Assembly (NCBI GenBank): GCA_963565915.1
Contig: OY751491.1
Coordinates: 744,001-808,000, forward strand
Direction of reading: 5' to 3'
DNA from: Entoloma clypeatum
Taxonomy: Eukaryota; Basidiomycota; Agaricomycetes; Agaricales; Entolomataceae
DNA: 64,000 bases
Below, piece after piece: positions 53,596-64,000 of the stretch; position 1 is the first letter of the stretch, and the number at the start of each line of letters is the position of its first letter. The notes beneath the pieces are model-generated. The model saw only the letters and a program-made list of their open reading frames with translations. It was not told the origin of the DNA and did no database searches. The position numbers were made by a program, and so were the translations under genes.

Positions 53596-54871
53596 TGTTA
53601 TGATTGTACTTTCACTTTCATCTTATCTTATCTTATCATATCATATCTCATCATATCTATGTCTGCACAACACATGTATTACAGTATATAAGTAGCACTC
53701 TTTCTCTTGTATTTGTTAGCTTGTTCTCTTGAGATTCCTGCTGGGTCTCTTGAGAATACAGCCCTTTCCACACTTCCCCATGTTCCATCTCTAAGTTCCT
53801 AAGTTTGGGCTCGCGATATTGTCAGACTTAGCATTGCCTCAACAGAAGAACAAACTTCTTTCTATTCGCCCGCCCAACCACACACTTCACACTCTATCAT
53901 CACTATTCCCACCATTACATGCGGACCCTAGCATCAAGGGGGATTTCCTGGACTTCAGGGATAAGAAGAGAAACACTTGGTGCACCCACCATATCTAGCG
54001 TTGCCGTACAAGACACACAGGGAAATATTGAGCCCGTCCTGTGTCGGTGTTAGTTAAAGCACGAGAAGAAATGGAACAGTACGCGAACTTGAAAAGAAGT
54101 GACGCACCAATCTACAGAGTTGGCAATAAGGTCTGGTTATCAACAAAAGATCTAAAGTTGAATCAACCATTAAAAAAACTTGTGGAACGATGGATCGGAC
54201 CATATGCCATAACAAAGGTTATTTTGTCACATGCTATGAAACTCAAATTGCTGAAGTCTTGGAAGATTCACCCAGTAATCAATGTATCACAGGTTCAGTT
54301 ATTCAAGGAACCTATATTAAAATCACAAACGGGGCAGGCACACTGGAGTATTTAGTGTGGGAAGCTCTGACTCAGGACCACAACACATGGGAACCTGAGG
54401 ATCACCTAGAACATGCACAAGAAGTAGTGGACGACTTCTATAAATTAAACCCAAATACACCCCAGTGCTTATGTGCAAACATCTTTGAAGGATTGGAATT
54501 TAAACTTTATAAAAACTTCATGGACACCCCTGATGACATCATATCTCACCTGGAAGTCAAGATCTAGAAAGGGGGTAATATTATGATCGTACTTTCAGTT
54601 TTCACCTTATCTCATCTAATATTATCTTATCTAATCTAATCTAATCTAATCTATATTTTATCCTCATCATATCTATGGCTGCGCAACACATGTATGCCAC
54701 ATGTATTACAGTATATAAGTAGCACTCTTTCTCTTGAATTCATTAGCTTGTTCTCTTGAGATTCCTGCTGGGTCTCTTGGCAATACAGCTCTTTCCACAT
54801 CTTTCCATATTCCATCTCTAAATTCCCAAGTTTGGGCTTGCGACATTGTCAGACTTGGCATCGCCTCAACA
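53596..54871 (+). mobile_element. internally deleted Gypsy element (Gypsy-2)
   Basis: LTRs at 53596-53844 and 54579-54871 enclose only about 730 bp. A polypurine tract (agaaagggggtaa) precedes the right LTR. The flanks gtttc/gtttt are a likely duplication with one mismatch. Only the 3' end of pol remains. Both LTRs hold TATATAAG and pentamer repeats (tctaa/tctta). Confidence 0.85.
54041..54567 (+). pseudogene. Gypsy-2 integrase C-terminus and chromodomain
   Basis: The first frame (54041-54355) reads as the end of a Gypsy integrase (VGNKVWLSTKDLKLNQP, then IGPYAI, and WKIHPVINVSQ). A frameshift near 54310 moves the sense to a second frame, which contains a chromodomain (LEYLVWEALTQDHNTWEPEDHL) and stops at 54567. 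Everything upstream of the integrase C-terminus is missing. Confidence 0.85.
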
Positions 54872-54876
54872 GTTTT

Positions 54877-56822
54877 CTTTGCAGATACAAATACATGTGG
54901 AACTTTGGCAATTATCTTTTTGCTCATTGTATCTTTGCTCATCAATTTTCAAGGACTATCTATCAGTAACAACTCATTGGATCAGCAGCTGACCATTCTA
55001 ATGAAACATTGTTTGAAAGTAATTCAACTGCCATGAAGTTGTAATTTGATTTTGAACAACTTCTATAGAAGTCTATAGAAGGAAATCCAGCGTCATATAT
55101 GGTAATAAATACAGAAAATATTTGAAATCAAATTATAAGTTTGAAGATACTTGAATTACTCTCATACAATGCTTTACTGTTGAGATATAAGGTAAATACT
55201 GTATATTTTTCCATCAATTATCAAATTACATAATACAAAACAATCACTATTATACAAATATAGCATATTTGAAATCAACTTCAAATTTTGCATTCAGCAG
55301 TAATCAAACCAAATCAATTGATTGTTATCAACTAACAAACAAATACAAACAATGTATGCATTCATCATCTGATGTATGACAGCCAGCTGTCTGTATCAAC
55401 TTGAATCATCTTTCTAGCTTCAAAACTGGCAGACTTATTCTTTCTGGCTATATTTGTATAAATACAGTCAAACAAGAAATATATCTGATATTCTTTTTTG
55501 ATCAAAACTAATTATTTTATCAAATGTTTATATAATTATCAAATATTTGTCATTTCATCAAGTCACATGACCAAACAGATGCCATTTTTGAACCCAGCTC
55601 ATAAAATAGATCCTGATATAGTCACTGCTACTTCATGACAGTGGCCAAATTGAGGTGTAAAAATCCCTGGCTACATATAAAATACCCTTGTCTGAACATA
55701 ATTATGTGATCCTGAGAAAAGGTCACATGACTTTGTCTCTCATATTTCTCTTTCAAACACTTTTGCTTTTGGTCATGTGACTTGCTTATAGTCAGCCAGT
55801 TGTCCAGTCTGATGTATGCATAGTATATTTCAGTGGACAGGCTGGATGCATCAAGTGTTTATAAATGCATCAACAATAGACAAACAAGTGCACTACTCAC
55901 CATGCCAACAGCACAATCCTGTAAAGCAAGAAGACCAGTATATTAAATATGTCATCAATGGGGGGAGGAAGAGAGTGTGTCTTTTTAAAAAAATAGTGTT
56001 TATCCATTCTTCAGCTGCTGATATGGCTTGGGATGTGACAGGGGCATGATATCTTTTGAGATCGTTGGTGATCCATAGGCTCATCTGTCGTGCACAATCA
56101 TTGAATGTGTCCAAGCAAAGGGGGCATTTGAATGGGGAGAGGTGGCACAGAATACACCACAATGTTTATGGCGAGCATTGTGGTGGTTTCATAAGTGAAT
56201 GTGATGAAGGCAACAGTGATTGCCAATAGGTCTTTGGTCCATTTGGTGGATATATGTTTTGGTGAAGATGGTTGTAGCCAAGCGAGTACGGAGAGAGGAA
56301 TTAGAGCATGGCTGTGGTATGTGATCGCATGATGCAGATGTTTGCAATTTGAAAATCATGGCCGACATTGAGGAATTTGGTGAGAATATCAGGTGAAATG
56401 GGTTTGGAGTGGGTGCTAGTTTGATTGTTGTGTTTGAGTTTGCACTTTTTGCATTGAATGTGATGGCTGCCTCCATTGCTGTCCCTCCAATGAGTTCATT
56501 GACATTCAACAGACTGGTGGCCACAACGCTCTGGCCTGTGATTGAACTGTGAGTATGAGTATGTGGGAGAGGATGATATGAACAATGGACCATGGATGGG
56601 AACAGAATGGCTGAGTGGGTGGTTTCTGTCAGTGTTGGCATCTAAGTCGGTAAATTAGCAGAGAAAACAATGAATGATCAAACAATTAATAAAAATAATC
56701 TGGAACAGAGTTGGAGTGGCAGAAACTTGGCTTGAAGGAATTACTCTTGTGGTGGGAAATGAGAATCTGGCTGTGGAATTGTTGTCAACTACAGCACAAT
56801 CAAAATCAAGAAATGTAATACC
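54877..56822. other. AT-rich repeat-derived DNA
   Basis: The left part, to 55311, belongs to segmental repeat copy A. 55312-56822 shows no supported gene; small frames on both strands (for example 56189-56641 minus) lack recognised domains. Confidence 0.35.
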
Positions 56823-57195
56823 TGTTATGTGTAACAAACCAAGGTTTGGGCAGAGTATGCAGAACGTGGAAAGGTGAAGAGCAATGTGATTGCTAAATCT
56901 AAGAAATATAGCTATGGTACATGAGGTTTATATAGTACTGACTATGAGCAATGGTGAATGAGTCAGTAACTATGAAAGACAGTGCATATGAGTAAGGTGA
57001 CTGCAGAAAGCTATGTACACTGACTGAGTAAGCTGACTGCAGAATGAGTAATACTACTGCGGAAGGCAAGTCAGTGTGGGAGTGAAGTATACTAAAGAAG
57101 ATGAGAAAGTAAAGTAGATGAACAAGTAAAAAGGGAATCAGGCCAATAAGTAAAAAGAATAATGAGATTGTCGACATAGTGTAGAGTCTGTAACA
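56823..57195 (-). mobile_element. solo LTR of Gypsy-1 family
   Basis: A 373-bp LTR, TGTTATGTGTAACAAACC...CTGTAACA, clearly related to the 367-bp Gypsy-1 LTRs but more diverged. The left flank ends taatacc and the same seven bases occur two bases after the right edge, a probable slightly altered target duplication. It keeps the TATATAAA box. Confidence 0.88.
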
Positions 57196-57515
57196 ATAAT
57201 ACCTTGGCAGGACTGCACAGTGCAGACATGATGTACAAGATATCATAATATGATGTCAGGGAGAAGCAGATCACTGGAAAGAATTAAATAAGATTGAGAT
57301 TTCCTGATTGTGGTTCTGTCAATACTTTGCTTGATAGAGGTAATGAATTGAGGGGCACTTCAGTCTTGCTACACTATCCATTGGCACACTGCACTTGCAA
57401 CATAGGACTAGATTGATCTTGAAATGATTGATTGATAGAAGGTTAATACAGGTATGTAAAAAATGTTAGATGTAAGTATGAGATAAAAGAAGCACTCAGG
57501 CTGATGTTTCATGTG

Positions 57516-58309
57516 ACTTGGGGTTAGAGGGCCAGCACTGCGTGTGGCAAATACGAGTCCCTTCTAGTTGATGGTAATATATAGTCATGAAGTTATAAGC
57601 ATAAATATAAAATACAAGATATTCTAGCTTTTTATTTGTATTGTATTTTTTTCAAGTTTATTCAATTTTATCTGTATCAAACCTATTTCAAAGAAATATT
57701 TTATTATTATTATAGTATTGCTTCTCTAGATATTGATTTGCATTTATTTTGCATTACAACACTTATTTGTCAATCCATTAATATACTCAATCTTGTGAAT
57801 ATATAGCAAGGTTCAATTGTCTTTCTCTATAGTCGTACAGATTCTTGTCACTTGTTGTCTTCAATCATTCTCACAGATGGCTTCTATAACTTTACCATCA
57901 TGAAATCATATCACTTTCTGATAAGTCATCTTTTTGCTCTTTTTATTTTTGCTCATCAATTCCCAAGGACTATCAGTAACAACTTATTGGATTCTAATGA
58001 AGTATTGTTTGAAAGTGATTCAAGTACCACAAAAGTTGTAATTTGATTTTTGAACAACTTCTATAAAAGGAAATCCAGTGTCATCAGTATCCATATATGG
58101 TAATAAATACTGAAAATATTTGAAATCAAATTATAAGTTTGAAAATACTTGAATTACTCTCATATAATGCTTTACTGTTGAGATATAAGGTAAATACTGC
58201 ATATTTTTCCATCAATTACCAAATTACATAATACCAAACAATCACTATTATACAAATATAGCATATTTGAAATCAGCTTCAAATTTTGCATTCAGCAGTA
58301 GTCAAACCA
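57516..58309 (+). repeat. segmental repeat copy B (uninterrupted)
   Basis: Homologous to 51446-55311 without the two transposon insertions, so it serves as an empty-site reference. It contains about 150 bp (after 57710) absent from copy A. Confidence 0.75.
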
Positions 58310-58690
58310 TCCCCCCACTTCCCTTTTTTGTGAACACTGCCCTTTTTTACACAGCGACGACACCTTCCCTGCTGCCATTTTTCATGAGGAAGACGACAGC
58401 CCACAGCTCTTTTTTTTGATGGGGACAACACGTCCCCCATTGCCCTTTTTTTTGATGGCGATGACACATTCCCCACCGCCCTTTCTTGTGAGGACAACGA
58501 CAGGCCTTCACCCCCTTTTTTTCGATGACAACGCCTTCTCCACCACCTTTTTTCATGAGAGGAAGATGGCCTCCCCCACCACCCTTTTTTTGATGGGGAC
58601 AACCTTTCCTGCCACTCTTTCCCATCTTTTTGTTATTGAAGACCTCTCCTCCCCTTGTTTTTACTACCCCAGACACGTTTATTACAGCCT
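58310..58690. repeat. degenerate minisatellite, ~45-bp unit
   Basis: Six to eight imperfect units of the type 'ttttttgatggggacaacaccttccccaccgccc'. Long frames on both strands (for example 58279-58602 minus, Lys/Gly/Trp-rich) are products of the repeat. Confidence 0.75.
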
Positions 58691-58710
58691 ATGTAGTCAC
58701 ATGTATTAGG

Positions 58711-59387
58711 TATCCAAAAGACCAGTTCAGACCAATTTAAACCGGTCTTTCACTGGTCTCAAAAAAAAAAAAATTGGTGAACTGAAGACTGGGTGCACCC
58801 CAAAACGGAAGAGACCGAGACCGCGGTCTGGTCTTTTTTGGTCCACTTTTTGGTTTGGTCTGGTCCGGTTTTGGTCCACAAAGACTGAACCTTGAAACGC
58901 TAGGCACCAGTGGGGGCTGTTGGGGATGAGAGAGGGCTGTTGCACTCAAGTGATGGGTGTTGGACGTGGGTTGAAGCCGTTTGCCGGTTGAGGTAATAGA
59001 ACTATACATGAGATATATATTCACCTTCTGAAACACCATATATAAATTTTAGAAGTCCAGATCAGATAGAAATAATCAAATGTGCATATTTCAGTAAAAG
59101 TGTTATATCTTCATAATAAATGCACCAAATCTGAAAAACAAATGTGCTGTGAGATCCCCTGAATAAGGAGAATCCAAAGCTGAGATAAAAATTTTGGCCA
59201 AACTTTCGACTTATTTGACTCATATTCACCTTATTCAGACTTTGAACTTCATTTGAATACTCTGAGGAGATTCAGATACAATGGTTCAACAGTATATAGA
59301 TAGTACATGTAGACTACAGTGGTTGTAGAAGGGAGGAAGTAAGAAAATGTTGTTTTTGTATTTGAGTCAATCCATGATGATGCATTA
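58711..59387. repeat. hAT-family fragments
   Basis: 58711-58911 has the accggtct-rich subterminal type and ends GACTGAACCTTGAAACGCTA, like the MITE at 47637-48114; its left end is unclear. 58915-59387 holds a minisatellite fragment and the module shared with 35340-35800 (reverse) and 50826-51030. Confidence 0.6.
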
Positions 59388-59501
59388 GGGGGGGTCAGAG
59401 TAGGCAATTCTGACACAATCCAGATGCCGATTCTGACATTGATTCTGATGAAAAATTTTGGTCAGAATCAACCCAGAATCGGCACCTACTCTGGCCCCCC
59501 C
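59388..59501. mobile_element. short inverted-repeat segment (possible Harbinger end or MITE)
   Basis: GGGGGGGTCAGAGTAGG (59388-59404) and the inverted CCTACTCTGGCCCCCCC (59485-59501), 16 of 17 matching. The outer bases are tta and ttg, compatible with a degenerate 3-bp target duplication of the PIF/Harbinger type. It lies 150 bp upstream of a Harbinger-like transposase remnant. Confidence 0.55.
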
Positions 59502-59652
59502 TTGTAAGCCCCGATTCTGGCTCATTTCTTGCCCCCTTCTCGAGCACACAGCATCCACTTAACTTGTAGTAATGAATATTACAAATTCAATATAAAAAAT
59601 AACCTCTTCCCTCTGAGTCTGCTCATTTTACAACACCCCGCCTAACACTACC

Positions 59653-61091
59653 ATGCCTAAATGCACCAAGCGGCAGAAGCACGTTGGGAAGCTTCTCCAA
59701 ATCTTTATGCTGTTTTACCATGCCCGGCTGAAGAGACGAGCCCAAAGGCAAGCACATGAACAGGGGACTTTTGATGACAACTCCAGCTCAGACTCGAGCT
59801 CAGATCTGAGTGGCTTCCTGCTCCAGGCTTCTTTTGACCTCAGCCCTGGCCTACCTAACTCTTCATCTGATTCAAAGAGTGATTTGGGCTTCACATTATC
59901 TGATGTCACCAATTTTGAGGTGTCTGCATCCTCCGATAATGACTCAGACCCATCTAGTGGCAGCAACTCAAAGTCTGGTACCGAATCATCCTTGGACATA
60001 CTTCCTAATGCAAACTTTGACTGCTGTCAGTTTTCGCTATTTGCTCCAGTGCTCGGTGACACAAGCAGTTCAGAATTTTCGGATGCCAGTATGAGCTCTG
60101 AGTCCGGTTCATCTGAGTCCGAGACAGGTTGGGACGCAGAACTAGAGAGCGAGAACGAGAGCGATATGGACAGGGTCAATGGAGACAATACACTGCGGCA
60201 TTGCTCCCACTTTGTACAGGACTCAATACAGCAAACATATGCTGAGCATTACGGAGCCCCACGAGCCTATTCCCTGTGGCCCAGGAACATTGAAGGATAT
60301 TCTCTAAATGTACAAAGAAAGACATCCCAATTATTTCTGCCAAGAACTTCGCACGAGAGAGCCAGCACCTCACCTCGTTGACAAAGGGACGACATGGCTG
60401 GACCCACCACCCCCTCCACCTCGTTGACTGAGACTTAGACCCCACCTCATGTCGTCGATGAAGACATGAGATGGTTGCACCATGGGACCCCACATCTTCC
60501 CCTCATTGTTGATGAAGAACCGAGACGGCTACATGGAACCCATCACCCCACCAACCCACCTCAGCTCTCGTTGATGAAGAGACGATGTGCCATGGACCCA
60601 CCATTCCACCTTGACACTGAGGAGATGAGACGGCTGCACCCTGATACCACCACCTCATCAAGGCTACATGTTGTCGACGATGCAACACGGCTGCACCAGC
60701 TACACCACCACACTCACTGGGGTCGAGACGGCTCAACTACACGACCACACACACTTCCCCACATACCTTTGATTGCCTTGTTGAGCACCTCAGGAACGAC
60801 CCCATCTTTATAAACAACTTGAATAACAATCAAATTCCCATTGATCGACAGGTTGCAATAACACTTTATTGGTTTGGACATCATGACAATGGGGTGGGAC
60901 TTGATAAGGTTGCATGATGGGCAGGATATGGTGACGAGACATGTTATGGTGGCCATTTTACACCGCAGTTTTCTGGATGAAGTGATTTGTCCACCAATGG
61001 AGGATGAGAAGAAAGAGGCAAAGCATTGGGTGGAAGAGCATTCATGTGATGCATGGCAAGATGGCTATTGCATGGTTGATGGCACATTAAT
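59653..61091 (+). pseudogene. PIF/Harbinger-type transposase, broken
   Basis: ATG at 59653 opens a 242-codon frame: a basic start (MPKCTKRQKHVGKLL), a Ser/Asp-rich section and then the YAEHYGAPRA region. By frame changes the sense continues into KERHPNYFCQELR, then after a minisatellite block (about 60360-60780) into LVEHLRNDPIF, RQVAITLYWFGHHDNGVGL and, in another frame, FLDEVICPPMEDEKKEAKHWVEEHS. It ends at MVDGTLI, where the first catalytic Asp of the DDE triad lies. These blocks occur in this order in HARBI1/PIF-like transposases of Agaricomycetes. The gene is cut there by a Gypsy integrase fragment (61092) and carries several stops and frameshifts. Confidence 0.8.
60360..60780 (+). repeat. 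minisatellite inside the transposase remnant
   Basis: Imperfect units of about 60 bp with 'cacctcgttgatgaagagacgagacggctgcaccatggaccc'-like sequence, splitting the transposase coding sequence. Confidence 0.65.
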
Positions 61092-61721
61092 ACTCCGACA
61101 TCTCCGCACTCGGGACTGCACGCTCCTATGTTCAAAATATCTGGAAACTCCACAGACTACCAGAGGCCATTGTCTCTGACCGAGGACCACAGTTTGTTGC
61201 CAAGTTCACGCGCGAACTATACAGGCTGCTTAACATTAAGGTTGCTGCCTCGACAGCCTACCATCCACAGTCGGATGGACAGATGGAGCAGGTCAATCAA
61301 GGATTGGAACAATACCTTCACCTATTTGTCAATAAACGTCAAGACGATTGGGACGAATGGCTTCCAATGGCTGAATTTGCATACAACAACCATGTTCACA
61401 CATCGACATGTCAAACTCCATTCTACATTGACACTGGCCGCCATCCGCACATGGGATTCGAACCTTGCGAGAAGCGGACGGAGATCGAGGCGGTAGTGGA
61501 TTTCAGCCAGCGGATGAAGTCCGCTCTAGAGGAGGCTCGCGCAGCACTGACAAAGGCAAAAGACGACATGGCACAATACTACAACCAGCATCGGAGCACC
61601 ACTCCAACATTCCGCCCGGGGAACAAGGTCTTTTTAGACTCATCGGACCTCAAACCCACCTGACCCACAAAAAAACTTGCACATCGATATGTAGGCCCTT
61701 TCCCAGTGGTCCGACCTGTCG
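61092..61721 (+). pseudogene. Gypsy-3 integrase fragment (plus strand)
   Basis: Begins within the integrase core and reads through SDRGPQFVAKFTREL, the HPQSDGQMEQVNQ segment with catalytic Glu, and WLPMAEFAYNNHVHTS. It ends near RPGNKVFLDSSDLKP, where a stop appears, then runs into the gap. It has no LTR and no upstream pol. The left edge joins the Harbinger remnant. The first 131 bp are repeated exactly, inverted, at 61922-62052. Confidence 0.85.
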
Positions 61722-61921
61722 NNNNNNNNNNNNNNNNNNNNNNNNNNNNNNNNNNNNNNNNNNNNNNNNNNNNNNNNNNNNNNNNNNNNNNNNNNNNNNN
61801 NNNNNNNNNNNNNNNNNNNNNNNNNNNNNNNNNNNNNNNNNNNNNNNNNNNNNNNNNNNNNNNNNNNNNNNNNNNNNNNNNNNNNNNNNNNNNNNNNNNN
61901 NNNNNNNNNNNNNNNNNNNNN
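61722..61921. other. assembly gap (200 N)
   Basis: Exactly 200 N, lying between two inverted Gypsy-3 integrase fragments. Confidence 0.98.
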
Positions 61922-62660
61922 GTATAGTTCGCGCGTGAACTTGGCAACAAACTGTGGTCCTCGGTCAGAGACAATGGCCTCTGGTAGTCTGTGGAGTTTC
62001 CAGATATTTTGAACATAGGAGCGTGCAGTCCCGAGTGCGGAGATGTCGGAGTGCGTCGGGATGAAGTGTCCCCGCTTCCCTACTGAGTCCAATACAACCA
62101 TGATAGCGTCGTAGCCGTGGGCTTCTGGTAGTTCAGTAATGAAGTCAACACTGGTTACTTGCCATTGCTCCGTGGGGACCGGTAGCGGATTGAGCTCTCT
62201 GGAGGGCGGAGTGCGTCGGACCTTGGTGCGGAGGCATGGGTCGCATGTCTTGCAATATTGACCTATTAAACAAGACATGTGTGGCCACCAGTAATTGCGC
62301 GACACCAGTTCCAAGGTTTTCCACCATACAGGATGTCCGGCCACCGGAGTGTCATGGTGTTGTGTGAGGATACGATGATGCAGTTGGGAACATAGATACG
62401 ATCCCTGAAGTAGAGCAAACCTTCCGCTTGCCTCCACTCTGCACTACGGACGGACCCCGCTCCGACGGTTGGAAGGGATTTGACAACCTCTGCCACACTA
62501 CCCTCCAGTAACCCCTCTCGGATTCCCTGTCAGACCTGGCAGAGGACGTTGTGTTCTTCCCCTTGAACAGTTACCCCCCACATTGCTCGCACTGCAAACA
62601 ATTCTGGTCGAAGAAGGATGATGTTTTCGTTGTCCTGTGATCCGTCTCTGTGGTCCGCTC
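61922..62660 (-). pseudogene. Gypsy-3 integrase fragment (minus strand)
   Basis: Read from 62660 downward: the linker after RNase H (NENIILLRPELFAVRAMWG), a frameshift near 62340, the integrase zinc finger (TPVAGHPVWWKTLELV ... CKTCDPCLRTK), and core DFITELPEAHGYDAIMVV through SDRGPQFVAKFTREL to the gap. It is interrupted on its 5' side by the Copia-A LTR at 62661. It is a different Gypsy family from Gypsy-1. Confidence 0.88.
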
Positions 62661-62971
62661 TGTTGAAACTTTTCCCATCACGTAGATTAGATTAGATTAG
62701 ATTACATCACGTGACCTTTACATATCTTCATTACATACTTGTTTGGTTGGTACAAACAGTAGTACGGTATATAAGACCAGGAAACTGTCAATATCAACAA
62801 GTTGTCTCTTGACTCTTAACCAGTTCCATCGCTCTCACCAGCCTCAACCGCTCTCACCAGCCTTACCCCCCTCCAAACCATGTAAGTGACTATAGCGGTA
62901 TCGTAGAGTACTTCCACTGTAGCCGTGTTGCTCAGTACACCTGCGGCTAGCGCCCAGGTGGAACTTCAACA
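62661..62971 (+). repeat. Copia-A third copy, 5' LTR
   Basis: A 311-bp LTR with TGTTGAAAC...CTTCAACA ends, inserted into the Gypsy-3 fragment; the left flank is cgctc. The partner LTR lies outside the window. The primer binding site GGTTATGGGCCCCGG follows at 62972-62986. Confidence 0.93.
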
Positions 62972-63332
62972 GGTTATGGGCCCCGGATAGCAGAGGGACT
63001 TGGGAAACGCTGGCAACAGCGAGTACCTGCCCACTCTACCCTGGTTGGCAAAGAACCGATCGAAAGATCTAGGTTCTGAGTCATACTTCTTCACATATGA
63101 ACCTGGGAACGTCATTACGACAAGTACCTGTCATGAGACGTCCCTAAGGGGATTGACCTAGTACACTCCATGTGGAAACGTTGATCGCACCGTATACGTT
63201 TCTGACATATAAAGGGTTTTCCCATGACCGCTATTCCTGAAGGGAATATGTCATAAGGAATCATTCAATTGTTTTCTCGAATCATATTCATAACACATCA
63301 CTGATTGAGAACCCTTTTTAGATTCATTCACA

Positions 63333-64000
63333 ATGTCTACCTCTCGTTCTGCCCTCAACATCATCACCGCCTTTGACGGCATCGACTACCAGAGCTGGGC
63401 CGAGAAAATGAAGTCTTACCTCCTCCATCAAGGAGTCTGGCGCCTTGTTTCTGGCGACATCCCCCGCCCTGTCATCGCCGACTTCACCACCACAGCCTCC
63501 ACCCCTGGCGCCACTGCTACTGCTCCCCCTGTGCTGGCTACCACGGTCGACCAGCCCGGCTTCCGCAAGGAAGAAAAAGCCTGGATCAGGGACGACGACG
63601 TAGCCCTTGGGGCGATACGCCTGAAGGTCTCCGAGGCGATCAGACGCCACATCAAGGACGCCACTTCCTCAAAAGACGCCTGGAAGTCATTAAAGGATGC
63701 CTACTCCAAGGTATCCCCGGCCGTCATCTTCGGCGACTTCAAAGCCGCCGCCACCTACAAGCTCTCTGGACGCGACCCCGTCCCTGAAATTGAACGCTTG
63801 GGGTCTCTTTTTGCTCGGCTCGCCGATTCGAACTTTGACGTTCCCGATCTGATGCAGGCAATGATCCTGGCAAATGCGATTCCCGACGCCTGGTCGTCAC
63901 TCTCCACCGCCCTCTTTCAGGTCTATGACGCCGACGACTTCACATACAAAGCCGTCGCGGAAAGCATCATATCAGAGTACCGGCGCAAGTATTCGATTGG
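63333..64000 (+). CDS. Copia-A gag, third copy (partial)
   Basis: ATG at 63333, open to the window end (222 codons). It matches the gag start of the copies at 24882 and 31844 (MSTSRSALNIITAFDGIDY) with scattered changes, such as DDDVALGAIRLKV where the others have DDNTALGAIRLKV. The Copia gag (UBN2-like) region is intact. This diverged but open copy could be autonomous; the rest is out of view. Confidence 0.88.
   Translation, partial: MSTSRSALNIITAFDGIDYQSWAEKMKSYLLHQGVWRLVSGDIPRPVIADFTTTASTPGATATAPPVLATTVDQPGFRKEEKAWIRDDDVALGAIRLKVSEAIRRHIKDATSSKDAWKSLKDAYSKVSPAVIFGDFKAAATYKLSGRDPVPEIERLGSLFARLADSNFDVPDLMQAMILANAIPDAWSSLSTALFQVYDADDFTYKAVAESIISEYRRKYSI

Larger units (their letters stand above)
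51446..55311 (+). repeat. segmental repeat copy A (interrupted)
   Basis: Matches 57516-58309 in pieces once the insertions at 51553-53241 and 53596-54871 are removed. Shared landmarks are acttggggttagag at the left, 'cacagatggcttctataact' in the middle and 'gcattcagcagt' at the right. The function is unknown, and no conserved protein is evident. The two copies also differ by an indel after the ttattattatt run. Confidence 0.75.

Noticed and set aside
56189..56641. 150-codon minus-strand frame
   Set aside because: Composition resembles AT-rich non-coding DNA; no domain or neighbours support it.
58279..58709. Lys/Gly/Trp-rich or Pro/Thr-rich frames
   Set aside because: Translation of a ~45-bp minisatellite.

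Overview
This window looks like the nuclear genome of a filamentous basidiomycete, most likely an Agaricomycete. Host genes have short exons and introns of about 47-100 bp with GT-AG ends. They include a DUF6533 membrane protein (a basidiomycete-expanded family), a 7TM-like membrane protein and an EXO70 subunit of the exocyst. The species cannot be named from the sequence.

Region 1 (about 1-15,250) is gene-bearing: a small inverted-repeat element (275-402), a solo Copia LTR with an intact 5-bp target duplication (595-905), a disordered Ser/Pro-rich protein (2008-3924, minus), a five-exon membrane protein (5845-7084, plus), a nine-exon DUF6533 protein (7669-9052, plus), EXO70 in eleven exons (9078-11449, minus), a small unknown protein (11968-12432, minus) and an intron-less P-loop/HAD/phosphoribosyltransferase fusion (12688-14775, minus).

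Region 2 (about 15,900-33,000) is retrotransposons. Copia-B (15899-22581, minus) has paired 339-bp LTRs and an extra membrane-protein-like ORF upstream of gag that starts inside the LTR. Copia-A (22741-32980, minus, TSD gactt) is split by a second, opposite-strand copy of the same family whose 3' half lies in a 200-N gap; its leader also carries a solo Gypsy-type LTR (32151-32608, TSD gtggg).

Region 3 (about 33,000-39,600) is repeat DNA with a 2.9-kb non-autonomous hAT-like element (8-bp TSD), G-rich minisatellites and an inverted paralog that shows the empty insertion site. Region 4 (39,639-47,487) is a Ty3/Gypsy chromovirus with paired 367-bp LTRs (TSD ctcac), gag with two zinc knuckles, a decayed pol ending in a chromodomain, a decayed ORF in the 5' leader and a small 3' ORF.

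Region 5 (about 47,500-59,400) holds further hAT-like elements with 8-bp duplications, an internally deleted Gypsy element that keeps a chromodomain, a solo Gypsy LTR and a segmental repeat present twice. Region 6 (59,388-64,000) holds a broken PIF/Harbinger-type transposase, inverted Gypsy integrase fragments around a second 200-N gap, and the 5' end of a third Copia-A copy that runs off the window. Most in-frame stops in the retroelements are TGA where CGA is a plausible ancestor, suggesting C-to-T mutation of repeats. No rRNA, tRNA or CRISPR array was recognised.
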